Of a stretch of DNA of 64,000 nucleotides, positions 25,423 to 33,404 are shown piece by piece (the stretch's first letter is position 1; each line of letters starts with the position of its first letter). The notes under the pieces are model-generated. The model ran no database searches. It had not been told where the DNA came from and was given only the letters and a program-made list of their open reading frames with translations. Origin of the DNA: Synergistaceae bacterium UBA6101 (lineage in GTDB: Bacteria > Synergistota > Synergistia > Synergistales > Synergistaceae); contig DIWR01000031.1 in the NCBI GenBank assembly GCA_002428495.1, forward strand, positions 56,059 through 120,058. The letters run 5' to 3'. The position numbers were made by a program, and so were the translations under genes.

Positions 25423-28186
25423 CTTTGCAGCGGCTGCAGAGGCCTTTTTCTGCAACTTCGGGCCTTCTCTTCCAGCAGCGAGGGCATTTTTCGTCTTCAG
25501 ACTTGTCAACGCCTATCACGAGTCCGGTGGTTTCGTCCTCGTAGACCACTTCAGCACCCTTTACCTCATCCACGACCTCACATGAGGATACGATGAGCAC
25601 CATCTCCCATGTCTCGTCGCTGACCTTGCCCGCGAGCCCCTTGTAGTAGTCGCTGAGCTTTATCTGGACATGGGCGTCGAGTGAGTGACCGATGACCCCT
25701 TTGCTTCTTGCTGCTTCAAGTCCGCGGAGGACTCCCTGTCTGGCGTTCATGATGCTGTCCCAAAGCGCCTCAACAGAGGTATCGAGTCCTTCGCCAAGCG
25801 GTCCCGGCCAGTCTGTGAGGAAGACGCTCCTGGGCAGGGACGGATCCATTTCGCGCATTTTCTGCCATATCTCTTCCGCTGTGTAGGAAAGGACGGGGGA
25901 CATCATCTGCGTTATGGTCCTGAGGACCTTCCACATTACCGTGCGTATAGAGCGGCGGCTGTCTGCATGCTCTCCGTCAGCATAGAGCTTGTCCTTGCTG
26001 ACGTCGATGTAGAATGAACTGAGCTCGTTGTCGCAGAACTGGTGTATGAGCGTCATCGGCTGATGGAACTCATACTCGTCAAATCCGTTCGTGCATCTTG
26101 AACGAAGCTTTTCGAGCTTGATCAGTATGTACTGGTCTATCTGAGAAAGCTTATCATTGGGCACGGTGTCCTTTTCGGGATCGAAGCCCTTGAGGTTGGC
26201 AAGGAGGAACCGCGCCGTATTCCTGATACGGCGGTATGACTCTATAAGGTTTTCGAATATCTCCTGCGAAATGCGGACATCGCCGCGGTAATCTGAGGAG
26301 GCTACCCAGAGACGTAGTATGTCGGCGCCGTTTTTGTCTATTATGTTTTCAGGGGTCATGGCGTTTCCGAGGGACTTGGACATCTTGCGTCCGTCCCCCG
26401 CCATGATGAATCCGTGAGTCAGCACTATCTTGTATGGAGCAGTTCCGCGGGTCGCAACGCTGTTCAGGAGGGATGTCTGGAACCAGCCGCGATGCTGGTC
26501 GCTTCCCTCAAGGTATAAGTCTGCCGGCCAGCGGAGGTCTTCCCAGTTGTCAAGAACTGCCGAATGGCTGGAACCTGAATCGAACCATACGTCCATGATG
26601 TCTTCGTCCTTGCGGAGGTGTTTGCTGCCGCATTTGGGACATACTGCCAGATCGCCGATAAGCTCTTCGGGAGTCATGCTCCACCAGCAGTTGCTGCCGT
26701 GCTCCCTGACCTTGTCGGCAACCCTGAGTACCCTGTCTCCTGTAAGGATGACTTCTCCGCAGTCCTCACAGTAAAAGGCCGGGATAGGAACTCCCCATAT
26801 CCTCTGTCTGCTTATGCACCAGTCTGAACGGTCCCTGACCATGTTGGTGATGCGTTCCTTGCCCCAGTCGGGTATCCATCTGACTTCGTCTATTGATTTA
26901 AGCGCCTCGTCCCTGAAATCGGCTACTGAGACGAACCACTGCTCGGTCGCCCTGAATATTACGGGTTTCTTGCAGCGCCAGCAGTGCGGGTAGGAGTGGG
27001 AGAGCTTCTCACGTCCGAGGAGTTTTTTTGATTCCGTCAGTATTTCGAATATCTTCTTCTCTGCGTCTGAGAGCGACATTCCGGCGAAGAACGGCGTATC
27101 GGAGTAGTAGTGCCCTGTCTCATCAACGGGATTGTATATCTCAATGCCATAGCGCACGCCGGTCTCGTAGTCATCGTTGCCATGACCGGGCGCTGTGTGG
27201 ACGCAGCCTGTTCCTGTCTCAAGATCTACATACTCAGCAAGTACAACAACGACTTCTTTATCATAGAATGGATGCAGCGCCTTTGAATTTTCAAGTTCAG
27301 CGCCCTTGCATGAGATGATCGGCTCTTTTAGGTCAAGGCCTGTGGCCTTTATTACATTGTCCTTCAGTCCCTGCGCTATGAGGTAGACCTTGTCCCCGAC
27401 TTCATAGAATCCGTAGTCGAACCTGGGGTGGACAGCGATGGCCATTGAAGCGGGAAGGGTCCACGGCGTGGTCGTCCAGATGATTATGTCAACGTCTTTT
27501 CCTTCAAGCTGCGGAAAGATCTTTGCGGCGTCTTTGTATGTGTAGGCTACGTATATCGAGGGCGATACTTCGTCTGAGTACTCTATTTCCGCAGCAGCAA
27601 GGGCAGTTTCGCAGTCGATGCACCAGTGGATCGCCTTGCGTCCCTTATATACAAGGTTTTTATCGACCATCTTGGCAAATCCTTCAAGCTGTGTGGCCTC
27701 GTATGCGGGAACAAGCGTCATATAGGGGTGATCCCAGTCTCCGATCACACCAAGGCGCTTGAACTGTTCCGTCTGGACTCCGGCAAACTTTTTGGCATAT
27801 TCCGTACATCTTTCACGAAGCTCGACCGGGCTGATGTTATCACGGTCAATGCCCATTTCCTTGAGGACCTTAAGCTCTATAGGAAGGCCGTGTGTGTCGT
27901 ATCCCGGCACGTATGGCGCAAAATAGCCGCGCTGCCATTTGTACTTGACTATGAAGTCCTTGAGGATCTTGTTGGTCGCTGTACCGATGTGTATGTTCGC
28001 ATTGGCGTACGGAGGCCCATCATGGAGAATGAATGAGGGTTTGCCCTTGTTCTTTTTCTTCAGTTGTTCGTAGAGGTCGATGTCGTACCAGAATTTGAGA
28101 TACTCAGGTTCCCTCTGCGAAAGGTTTGCCCGCATCGGAAAATCTGTCTGCGGGAGAAACAGTGTGTCTTTATAATCATTTGCCAT
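25406..28186 (-). CDS. ileS: Isoleucyl-tRNA synthetase
   Basis: Charges tRNA-Ile. At 926 residues it is full length for the bacterial type. The class I signature appears as PPYANANIHIG (HIG at 66-68) and KMSKSLGNAM; the editing domain has TTPWTLPASMAI; the C-terminal zinc finger is CPRCWKRRPEVAEKGLCSRC. The ATG follows a textbook AGGAGGTAAC by a few bases. I looked for a T-box leader upstream and found only repeat modules. Confidence 0.98.
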   Translation of the reverse strand: MANDYKDTLFLPQTDFPMRANLSQREPEYLKFWYDIDLYEQLKKKNKGKPSFILHDGPPYANANIHIGTATNKILKDFIVKYKWQRGYFAPYVPGYDTHGLPIELKVLKEMGIDRDNISPVELRERCTEYAKKFAGVQTEQFKRLGVIGDWDHPYMTLVPAYEATQLEGFAKMVDKNLVYKGRKAIHWCIDCETALAAAEIEYSDEVSPSIYVAYTYKDAAKIFPQLEGKDVDIIIWTTTPWTLPASMAIAVHPRFDYGFYEVGDKVYLIAQGLKDNVIKATGLDLKEPIISCKGAELENSKALHPFYDKEVVVVLAEYVDLETGTGCVHTAPGHGNDDYETGVRYGIEIYNPVDETGHYYSDTPFFAGMSLSDAEKKIFEILTESKKLLGREKLSHSYPHCWRCKKPVIFRATEQWFVSVADFRDEALKSIDEVRWIPDWGKERITNMVRDRSDWCISRQRIWGVPIPAFYCEDCGEVILTGDRVLRVADKVREHGSNCWWSMTPEELIGDLAVCPKCGSKHLRKDEDIMDVWFDSGSSHSAVLDNWEDLRWPADLYLEGSDQHRGWFQTSLLNSVATRGTAPYKIVLTHGFIMAGDGRKMSKSLGNAMTPENIIDKNGADILRLWVASSDYRGDVRISQEIFENLIESYRRIRNTARFLLANLKGFDPEKDTVPNDKLSQIDQYILIKLEKLRSRCTNGFDEYEFHQPMTLIHQFCDNELSSFYIDVSKDKLYADGEHADSRRSIRTVMWKVLRTITQMMSPVLSYTAEEIWQKMREMDPSLPRSVFLTDWPGPLGEGLDTSVEALWDSIMNARQGVLRGLEAARSKGVIGHSLDAHVQIKLSDYYKGLAGKVSDETWEMVLIVSSCEVVDEVKGAEVVYEDETTGLVIGVDKSEDEKCPRCWKRRPEVAEKGLCSRCKDVIGD

Positions 28187-28733
28187 TGATGTTACCTCCT
28201 ATAAGCTCGGTCCGCCATGTCGTCCGGCATAGGCAGAATATATCGCCGTATTGTACAACCTATGTATTATAAATGTGATGTGGGGATGAGACAAGGGGAG
28301 GGGGAAAACATGGCTGAGCAATTGCTGAGCCGTCGCTAAGCGGTTGCTAAGCAGTTGTAGGGGGCAAGAGGCAGGGGCGGGGAATTTGCGGTGATGCCAC
28401 CGCGGCGAATTCGCGACATTTGTCGCTGGAGAATTTGCTTGCTTCGCATCGCGGTGAATTTGCCTGACTCCGTCAGGCGGAGAATTCAAAATCACCGTCG
28501 TTCCCGAATGCCTGTATCGGGAGTCCAGCGGCTCTGGGTTTAGGGCCCATAGATCCGGTCATAGTCAGAATCTAAAGACACTGGATCCCCGATAGGAACA
28601 CTCGGGGACGACGGTAAAGGACTAAGGTTTCAGGTTGTGACAACTGCTTGCCAACTGCTTGCCAATGTTCTAATTGCCAACTGCTTGCCAATATTTTTTT
28701 AACAACCGCTTCCCGACAGCTTCGCGGCGTATC
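28187..28733. repeat. Repeat island IV between niaR and ileS
   Basis: No gene is seen. 28313-28352 is an exact 11-bp array (GCTGAGC twice, GCTAAGC twice). 28376-28490 is a hairpin-linker array with stems GGTG/CACC, CGAC/GTCG and CCTGAC/GTCAGG joined by GGAGAATTTGC-type linkers. 28495-28614 is a REPIN-like doublet. 28646-28700 has GCTTGCC repeats. Confidence 0.85.
28495..28614. repeat. REPIN-like inverted doublet c (simple form)
   Basis: A 120-bp element without inserted units and so the clearest example: left end CCGTCGTTCCCGAATG, then TATCGGGAGTCCAGCGG, spacer, then CACTGGATCCCCGAT and CACTCGGGGACGACGG. The two ends are imperfect inverted copies of about 36 bp. Confidence 0.88.
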
Positions 28734-29240
28734 TCAGTCGCAGAGGTATCCTTTTCTGCGCAACTCACTTTCAATAACATCCAGATCCTCTTCGGTCTCA
28801 GCCTCGACCAGGTGGCAGTGTCTGTTCTGCGTGAGGTTTTTGAGAGGGCGGCTCATGCCCGATGAAATGCTTTCCATGAGTTTTTCCGCATCTTTGCGGG
28901 ATCTCACATTGAGCATTGCAGCAAAATTTCCGTATGCAGGGTGTTGGATCTGGACGTCAATTATATGACCGCCCAGGTCTACTATTGTGAAAAGTTCATC
29001 CAGGATGCTCTCGTCATCGTGGACCACGTAAAAAACTCTTTGGGGCTTTGAAGGGCTTTTCAGGATGTAGCCGGAGTTTGTTGAGAGGATATCATGTTTC
29101 TGTGCCCTGAGAAGGGCGATATCCTGAACGATCACCTGTCGGCTCACCCCGTAGGCATCAGCCAGCAGTGACCCCGAAAGGGGGATGCCGGACTGTTTGA
29201 GATTCTCCAGAATATTTTCTCTTCTCTTTTCTCCGTCCAT
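28734..29240 (-). CDS. niaR: NAD-biosynthesis repressor NiaR
   Basis: A 168-residue regulator with an N-terminal HTH_11 domain (about residues 5-60, including SGSLLADAYGVSRQVIVQD) and a C-terminal 3H domain. The three histidine-bearing segments of the 3H domain are visible: VVHDDES, VQIQHPAYGN and RHCHLVEA. NiaR proteins sense nicotinate and repress niacin uptake or NAD synthesis genes. It lies four bases after nadC in the same direction, and a palindromic candidate operator overlaps the nadC promoter, so autoregulation is likely. Confidence 0.9.
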   Translation of the reverse strand: MDGEKRRENILENLKQSGIPLSGSLLADAYGVSRQVIVQDIALLRAQKHDILSTNSGYILKSPSKPQRVFYVVHDDESILDELFTIVDLGGHIIDVQIQHPAYGNFAAMLNVRSRKDAEKLMESISSGMSRPLKNLTQNRHCHLVEAETEEDLDVIESELRRKGYLCD

Positions 29241-29244
29241 TATT

Positions 29245-30084
29245 TCAGTTTATCCTTTCCAGTTCTTTCAGCGACAGGTCCAGTATTGAAGAATTGTATG
29301 TAATGGCACCTGATGATATGTAATCTATACCTGTCTCCCTTATCATGGGGATGCTTTCTATGGTGACATTTCCTGAACATTCTGTCTCTGCCCTGCCGGC
29401 TATAAATTCCACAGCTTTTTTCATTTCTTCGGCGTTCATGTTATCAAGCATTATTATATCCGCTTTAGCTTCCACTGCCTCTTTGACCATTTCCAGATCT
29501 TCAACTTCTACCTCTATTTTATGGACAAAGGGGGCATATTCCCTTGCTAAAGCAACGGCCTGCTTCACTCCCCCGGCTGCGGATATATGATTGTCTTTGA
29601 GCATTATGCCGCCGGAGAGGTTAAAGCGATGGTTGTGTCCCCCGCCTACCCTGACCGCATATTTTTCAAATACCCTGTTGTTAGGGGTGGTTTTTCTGGT
29701 ATCCAACAGTTTTATGCCGCTGCCTTCGAGCAGTTTCACTATTTTTCTTGTGTGTGTGGCGATCCCGCTCATCCTCTGTATGAAATTCAGCGCGGTACGT
29801 TCGCCTGAGAGTATTGCCCGGATGTCTCCCTCAACCAGCGCTGCAGTGTCGTTTTTCTTAACGGTATCTCCATCATGGAAATAATGATCGATCTTGATCT
29901 TATCGTCGAGAAGCAGGAAGACGCGTTCAAAGACTTTGAGTCCTGCTATGACCCCATCTTCTTTGCAAATGAGTTTAGCCCTGCCTTTAGAGTACTCTTT
30001 TATCACCGCGTTTGTCGTTATGTCCTCGTGGGATATGTCCTCTCTCAAGGCCGAAATGATCAGCCTGTCAATGTTATCCTGCAT
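29245..30084 (-). CDS. nadC: Nicotinate-nucleotide pyrophosphorylase (quinolinate phosphoribosyltransferase)
   Basis: Converts quinolinate and PRPP to nicotinate mononucleotide. The 279-residue protein shows the family blocks GERTALNFIQRMSGIAT, DTRKTTPNNR, GGGHNHRFNL and KIEVEVEDL. I chose the second of two adjacent ATGs (30084), six bases after GGGAG; the first is at 30087. A longer frame to 30207 would run through the promoter. nadA and nadB are not in the window. Confidence 0.94.
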   Translation of the reverse strand: MQDNIDRLIISALREDISHEDITTNAVIKEYSKGRAKLICKEDGVIAGLKVFERVFLLLDDKIKIDHYFHDGDTVKKNDTAALVEGDIRAILSGERTALNFIQRMSGIATHTRKIVKLLEGSGIKLLDTRKTTPNNRVFEKYAVRVGGGHNHRFNLSGGIMLKDNHISAAGGVKQAVALAREYAPFVHKIEVEVEDLEMVKEAVEAKADIIMLDNMNAEEMKKAVEFIAGRAETECSGNVTIESIPMIRETGIDYISSGAITYNSSILDLSLKELERIN

Positions 30085-30197
30085 CATTCTCTCCCTTTCC
30101 GATTTTGCCGTAATTAGACTTGATCTTGGCGGCCGGTTATTCTTTGTTAATGTGGTCAGCAATACGGGTAAAAGCTTCTGCAATATCAATGGCACGA

Positions 30198-30226
30198 AAG
30201 GTATCACCTGACAAGACAGGTGTCAA
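30198..30226 (-). promoter_or_regulatory. nadC-niaR promoter with overlapping palindromic operator
   Basis: On the minus strand TTGACA (30221-30226) and TACCTT (30198-30203) are 17 bp apart. The spacer holds the inverted repeat CACCTG-6 bp-CAGGTG (30205-30222), so a bound dimer would block RNA polymerase. NiaR is the natural candidate. Confidence 0.65.
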
Positions 30227-30262
30227 GACTGACCAAAAGAGAATGAATTAACGAACTGAGGA

Positions 30263-30307
30263 AGAAAATAAATAAGCACAGCGGATCTTTGCGCGGTCCG
30301 CTGTGCT
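30263..30307 (-). terminator. Rho-independent terminator after fhs
   Basis: Arms AGCACAGCGGACC and GATCCGCTGTGCT (minus strand) pair over about 12 bp around a 7-base loop (30275-30307), followed by TATTTATTTTC. It lies 30 bases after the fhs stop. Confidence 0.85.
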
Positions 30308-30336
30308 CTGTTTGTTCGGGCTTGTTCCAACAGGAT

Positions 30337-32007
30337 CTAGAAGAGGCCTACTATGCGGCCTTCACTGTCCACGTCGATCTTTTCTGCTGCAGGGACCTTT
30401 GGAAGTCCGGGCATGGTCATCATTGCACCGCATATTGCTACTATGAATCCTGCGCCTGCCGAGAGGCGGACTTCACGCACTGTGACTTTGAAGTCTTTGG
30501 GCCGGCCTTTGACAGATGCGTCATCGGAGAGGGACATCTGGGTCTTGGCCATGCAGACAGGCAGGTTTCCGTATCCGAGATCTTCGAGTTCCCGGAGCAT
30601 CTTGGAAGCCTTGTCTTCGTATACCACGTCATCGGCTCCGTAGACCTTTGTAGCTATTGTATGGATCTTGTTCCGCAGGGGCATTTTAAGCTCATAGAGC
30701 GGCTGGTAGTCGTTCTTTTCGTTTTCTATCATGTCCAGTACCTGATCGGCCAGGTCAAGCGCGCCTTCTCCGCCTTTTGCCCAGACTTCAGCCAGAGATA
30801 TCCTTGCGCCAAGGTTATGAGCCGCATCCCGGACAAGCTTGAGTTCGGCATCTGTGTCGTCAACGAAACGGTTGAGGGCTACAACAACAGGAACGCCAAA
30901 CTGCTTCATATTCTGGATGTGGGCTTCGAGGTTAGGGATGCCCTTTTTAAGCGCCTCGATATTCTCGGATTTCAGCTGGTCCTTCGCTGCTCCGCCGTGA
31001 AGCTTGAGGGCGCGGACGGTCGTAACTATGACGACCGCATCCGGATGGAAACCGGCGTAACGCGAAACTATGTCCATGAATTTCTCCGCGCCAAGGTCGG
31101 AGGCAAATCCGGCTTCCGTAACCACGTAATCTGAAAGTTTAAGGGCCATCCTTGTAGCTGTGACTGTATTAGTTCCGTGCGCTATGTTCGCGAAAGGACC
31201 GCCGTGCACAAACGCAGGGACTCCTTCTATCGTCTGTACAAGGTTTGGGTTGATCGCATCACGAAGCAGGGCGGTCATTGCACCCTCTGCCTTGATGTCA
31301 CGGGCAGTTACAGGCTTGCCGTCGTATGTGTACGCTACAACGATCCTGCCTAGGCGTGCCTTGAGATTTTCAAGGCTGTCAGCAAGACAGAAGATCGCCA
31401 TTACCTCTGATGCTACTGTAATGTCAAAACCTGTCTCACGCGGAACGCCATGTGCCGTGCCGCCAAGTCCGACCACGATGTTACGGAGCGCGCGGTCATT
31501 CATGTCCATTACCCTGCGCCATACTATCCTGCGCGGGTCGATGTTGAGTATGTTGCCCTGCTGGATGTGGTTGTCTATCATTGCAGAGAGGAGGTTATGT
31601 GCTGTTCCTACTGCATGGATGTCTCCGGTAAAGTGCAGGTTGATCGATTCCATCGGAAGTACCTGTGAATAACCGCCGCCTGCAGCACCTCCCTTGACTC
31701 CAAAGCAGGGTCCAAGGGAGGGTTCCCTCAGGCAGGTAATAGCTTTTTTGCCGCTTTTTACCAGCCCCTGCGTCAGGCCTATCGTGACCGTGGTCTTTCC
31801 CTCTCCTGCTGCGGTCGGTGTCGTGGCAGTTACAAGGATCAGCTTTCCGTTTGGTCTTCCTTCAAGTGTTTTGACGAAATCAAGGGAAATTTTCGCCTTG
31901 TCTCTTCCGTATGGGATAACATATTCCTCCGGGATACCCGCTTTGTCTGCGATCTCCTGGATCGGTCTGAGCTTTGCCTGCTGAGCTATTTCGATATCTG
32001 AGAACAT
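30337..32007 (-). CDS. fhs: Formate--tetrahydrofolate ligase
   Basis: ATP-dependent formation of 10-formyl-THF from formate and THF. The 556-residue length and the ATP loop [16 protein letters not shown], followed by [19 protein letters not shown] and the [15 protein letters not shown] block, are diagnostic. Strong GGAGGAGG precedes the ATG. It is monocistronic, with its own promoter and a terminator, consistent with a high-level one-carbon enzyme of amino-acid-fermenting anaerobes. Confidence 0.98.
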   Translation of the reverse strand: MFSDIEIAQQAKLRPIQEIADKAGIPEEYVIPYGRDKAKISLDFVKTLEGRPNGKLILVTATTPTAAGEGKTTVTIGLTQGLVKSGKKAITCLREPSLGPCFGVKGGAAGGGYSQVLPMESINLHFTGDIHAVGTAHNLLSAMIDNHIQQGNILNIDPRRIVWRRVMDMNDRALRNIVVGLGGTAHGVPRETGFDITVASEVMAIFCLADSLENLKARLGRIVVAYTYDGKPVTARDIKAEGAMTALLRDAINPNLVQTIEGVPAFVHGGPFANIAHGTNTVTATRMALKLSDYVVTEAGFASDLGAEKFMDIVSRYAGFHPDAVVIVTTVRALKLHGGAAKDQLKSENIEALKKGIPNLEAHIQNMKQFGVPVVVALNRFVDDTDAELKLVRDAAHNLGARISLAEVWAKGGEGALDLADQVLDMIENEKNDYQPLYELKMPLRNKIHTIATKVYGADDVVYEDKASKMLRELEDLGYGNLPVCMAKTQMSLSDDASVKGRPKDFKVTVREVRLSAGAGFIVAICGAMMTMPGLPKVPAAEKIDVDSEGRIVGLF

Positions 32008-32054
32008 AATATCCTCCTCCTGATATATAATTACTACTGTGTTTGAAAGTTATA

Positions 32055-32083
32055 TATATACCATAAGTGGCCCAAATTGTTAA
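32055..32083 (-). promoter_or_regulatory. Candidate fhs promoter
   Basis: On the minus strand TTAACA (32078-32083) and TATATA (32055-32060) are separated by 17 bp, about 48 bases before the fhs ATG. Confidence 0.55.
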
Positions 32084-32127
32084 TGTTTTGATCTGATTTT
32101 TATTTTTAAACTGAATGGTGATAAATA

Positions 32128-32484
32128 ATGAAGCAATGGAAGAACGGCAACCTTATCAACAAGACTATGTTTTCCCTGAATGGCATCTATTCTGCTTTCG
32201 TCACCGAAAACGCTGTGAGACGCGAATTCGGCGCACTTGCTTTTCTTTTGGTGCTGGCAATTTGGATGGACAAGGATATCAAAACTATCCTGGCTGTCTT
32301 CCTGGCAGGACTCTTTCCTATAATTATCGAACTGATAAATACTGCCGCTGAAACGATAATGGATCTGCTGCTCGGCTCCATCTACAGGGAAGATGTCAGG
32401 CACGCAAAGGATATGCTGTCGGCTGCGGTTATGGTTAGTCTGTTTTGCGGCTACGGAGTAGCATTAATTTTAATATTTGGGTGA
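32128..32484 (+). CDS. dgkA: Diacylglycerol/undecaprenol kinase, DgkA family
   Basis: A 118-residue integral membrane kinase. The family motifs ENAVRREF, ELINTAAETIMDLL and KDMLSAAVMVS are present with three membrane spans (about residues 35-50, 54-75 and 97-117). In lipid-linked glycan makers it recycles lipids by phosphorylating diacylglycerol or undecaprenol. It is divergent from fhs. The stop codon lies in the loop of a 16-bp perfect hairpin that begins within the last codons. Confidence 0.9.
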   Translation: MKQWKNGNLINKTMFSLNGIYSAFVTENAVRREFGALAFLLVLAIWMDKDIKTILAVFLAGLFPIIIELINTAAETIMDLLLGSIYREDVRHAKDMLSAAVMVSLFCGYGVALILIFG

Positions 32485-32504
32485 TTTTCCCAAATATTAA
32501 AATT
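32466..32504 (+). repeat. Perfect 16-bp inverted repeat spanning the dgkA stop
   Basis: AATTTTAATATTTGGG and CCCAAATATTAAAATT flank the loop TGATTTT, which contains the dgkA stop. No T-run follows; the sequence passes directly into GCGAAGTG repeat modules, so a terminator role is uncertain. Confidence 0.85.
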
Positions 32505-32641
32505 GCGAAGTGCGGCAGGAAGCTGCCGCGCGAAGTGGCGATTTTATCGCCGCGAAGCTGTCGGGAAGCGATTGTAAAGGCAGTCAAACGATCGTCAAAC
32601 GTTGTCAAACAGTCGTCAAACGGTCGTGAGAATCTAAATCA

Positions 32642-32918
32642 CCGTCGTCCCCGAGTGTTCCTATCGGGAGAGCACAGTTTTCCGTCAGGAAAATTTTTAA
32701 ATAATCCATAGTGCTCGAACCATTTCGAATGCGTTTTGAGATCGGGAGAGCACAGTTTTCCGTCAGGAAAACTATTAAAATTGACCATAGTGCTCGAACC
32801 ATTTCGAATGCGTTTTGAGATCGGGGATCCAGTGTCTTTGAACTTAGGTTATTACAAGCTTTGCAGGCTTTAACCCCAAGCCGCTGGACTCCCGTTAAGC
32901 AGCGTCCGGGAGCGACGG
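32642..32918. repeat. REPIN-like inverted doublet d, with two 79-bp units in its left arm
   Basis: Left end CCGTCGTCCCCGAGTG; two tandem units start at ATCGGGAGAGCACAG near 32663 and 32742; then the spacer and the right end CCGGGAGCGACGG. The units enter the arm at the same position as in doublet a. Confidence 0.85.
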
Positions 32919-32969
32919 TGATAAGATTCCTCATTGCAAGTTCTAAGTCTAAATAAAAGTCTCATAGAA

Positions 32970-33089
32970 CCGTCGTCCCCGAGTGCTTGTATCGGGGACC
33001 CAGTGTCTCTTTAGATTTAGCACATGACTGGATTTTCAAGACCTAAACAAAAGCCGCTGGACTCCCGATTAAGACATTCGGGAGCGACA
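32970..33089. repeat. REPIN-like inverted doublet e
   Basis: A simple 120-bp form from CCGTCGTCCCCGAGTGC to CATTCGGGAGCGACAG. A 51-bp linker joins it to doublet d; that linker reappears inverted between doublets f and g. Confidence 0.85.
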
Positions 33090-33404
33090 GAATGGGGTCG
33101 ATCCTCAGGTCCTCACAACCGTTTGACAACGTTTGACGATCGTTTGACCGCCCCTACAACTGCTTAGCGACCGCTCAGCAATTGCTCAGCCATGTCTTGG
33201 GTCCAATTCACCGCGATGCGAAGCGATGCAAATTCACCGCCGGCTATGTCGGCTCTTCTCGGCGATGGGATCGCCACTTCTCGCGGCATCTTCACGCCGC
33301 ACTTTCCCGTTCCTGCCACCCGACTGCCTATTGCTTGCCAATTATTTAATTGCCAACCGCTTGCCGCCGCCTGGGGTTATTGCTTCGGGCACACTTATCC
33401 TACT

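Larger units (their letters stand above)
32505..33404. repeat. Repeat island V (0.9 kb, no gene)
   Basis: In order: hairpins CGGCA/TGCCG and GCGAT/ATCGC joined by CGCGAAGTG (32505-32560); GTCAAAC cores at 32583, 32594, 32604 and 32615; two REPIN-like doublets (32642-32918 and 32970-33089); GTTTGAC at 33121, 33131 and 33142; GCTTAGC/GCTCAGC at 33162, 33173 and 33184; further hairpin modules to about 33305. Confidence 0.85.

Noticed and set aside
28187..28500. T-box riboswitch upstream of ileS
   Set aside because: No T-box sequence or tRNA-acceptor-binding bulge was seen; the stretch consists of phased repeats and hairpin-linker modules.
30289..31134. Long open frame on the plus strand opposite fhs (281 codons)
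   Set aside because: It is a shadow of the well-supported fhs gene, lacks a ribosome-binding site and has no recognisable protein features. Similar shadows opposite selD, bamA and prfB were dropped for the same reason.
32466..32504. dgkA hairpin as an intrinsic terminator
   Set aside because: The stem is perfect but AT-rich, starts inside the coding region and has no T-run after it, so I list it as an inverted repeat only.
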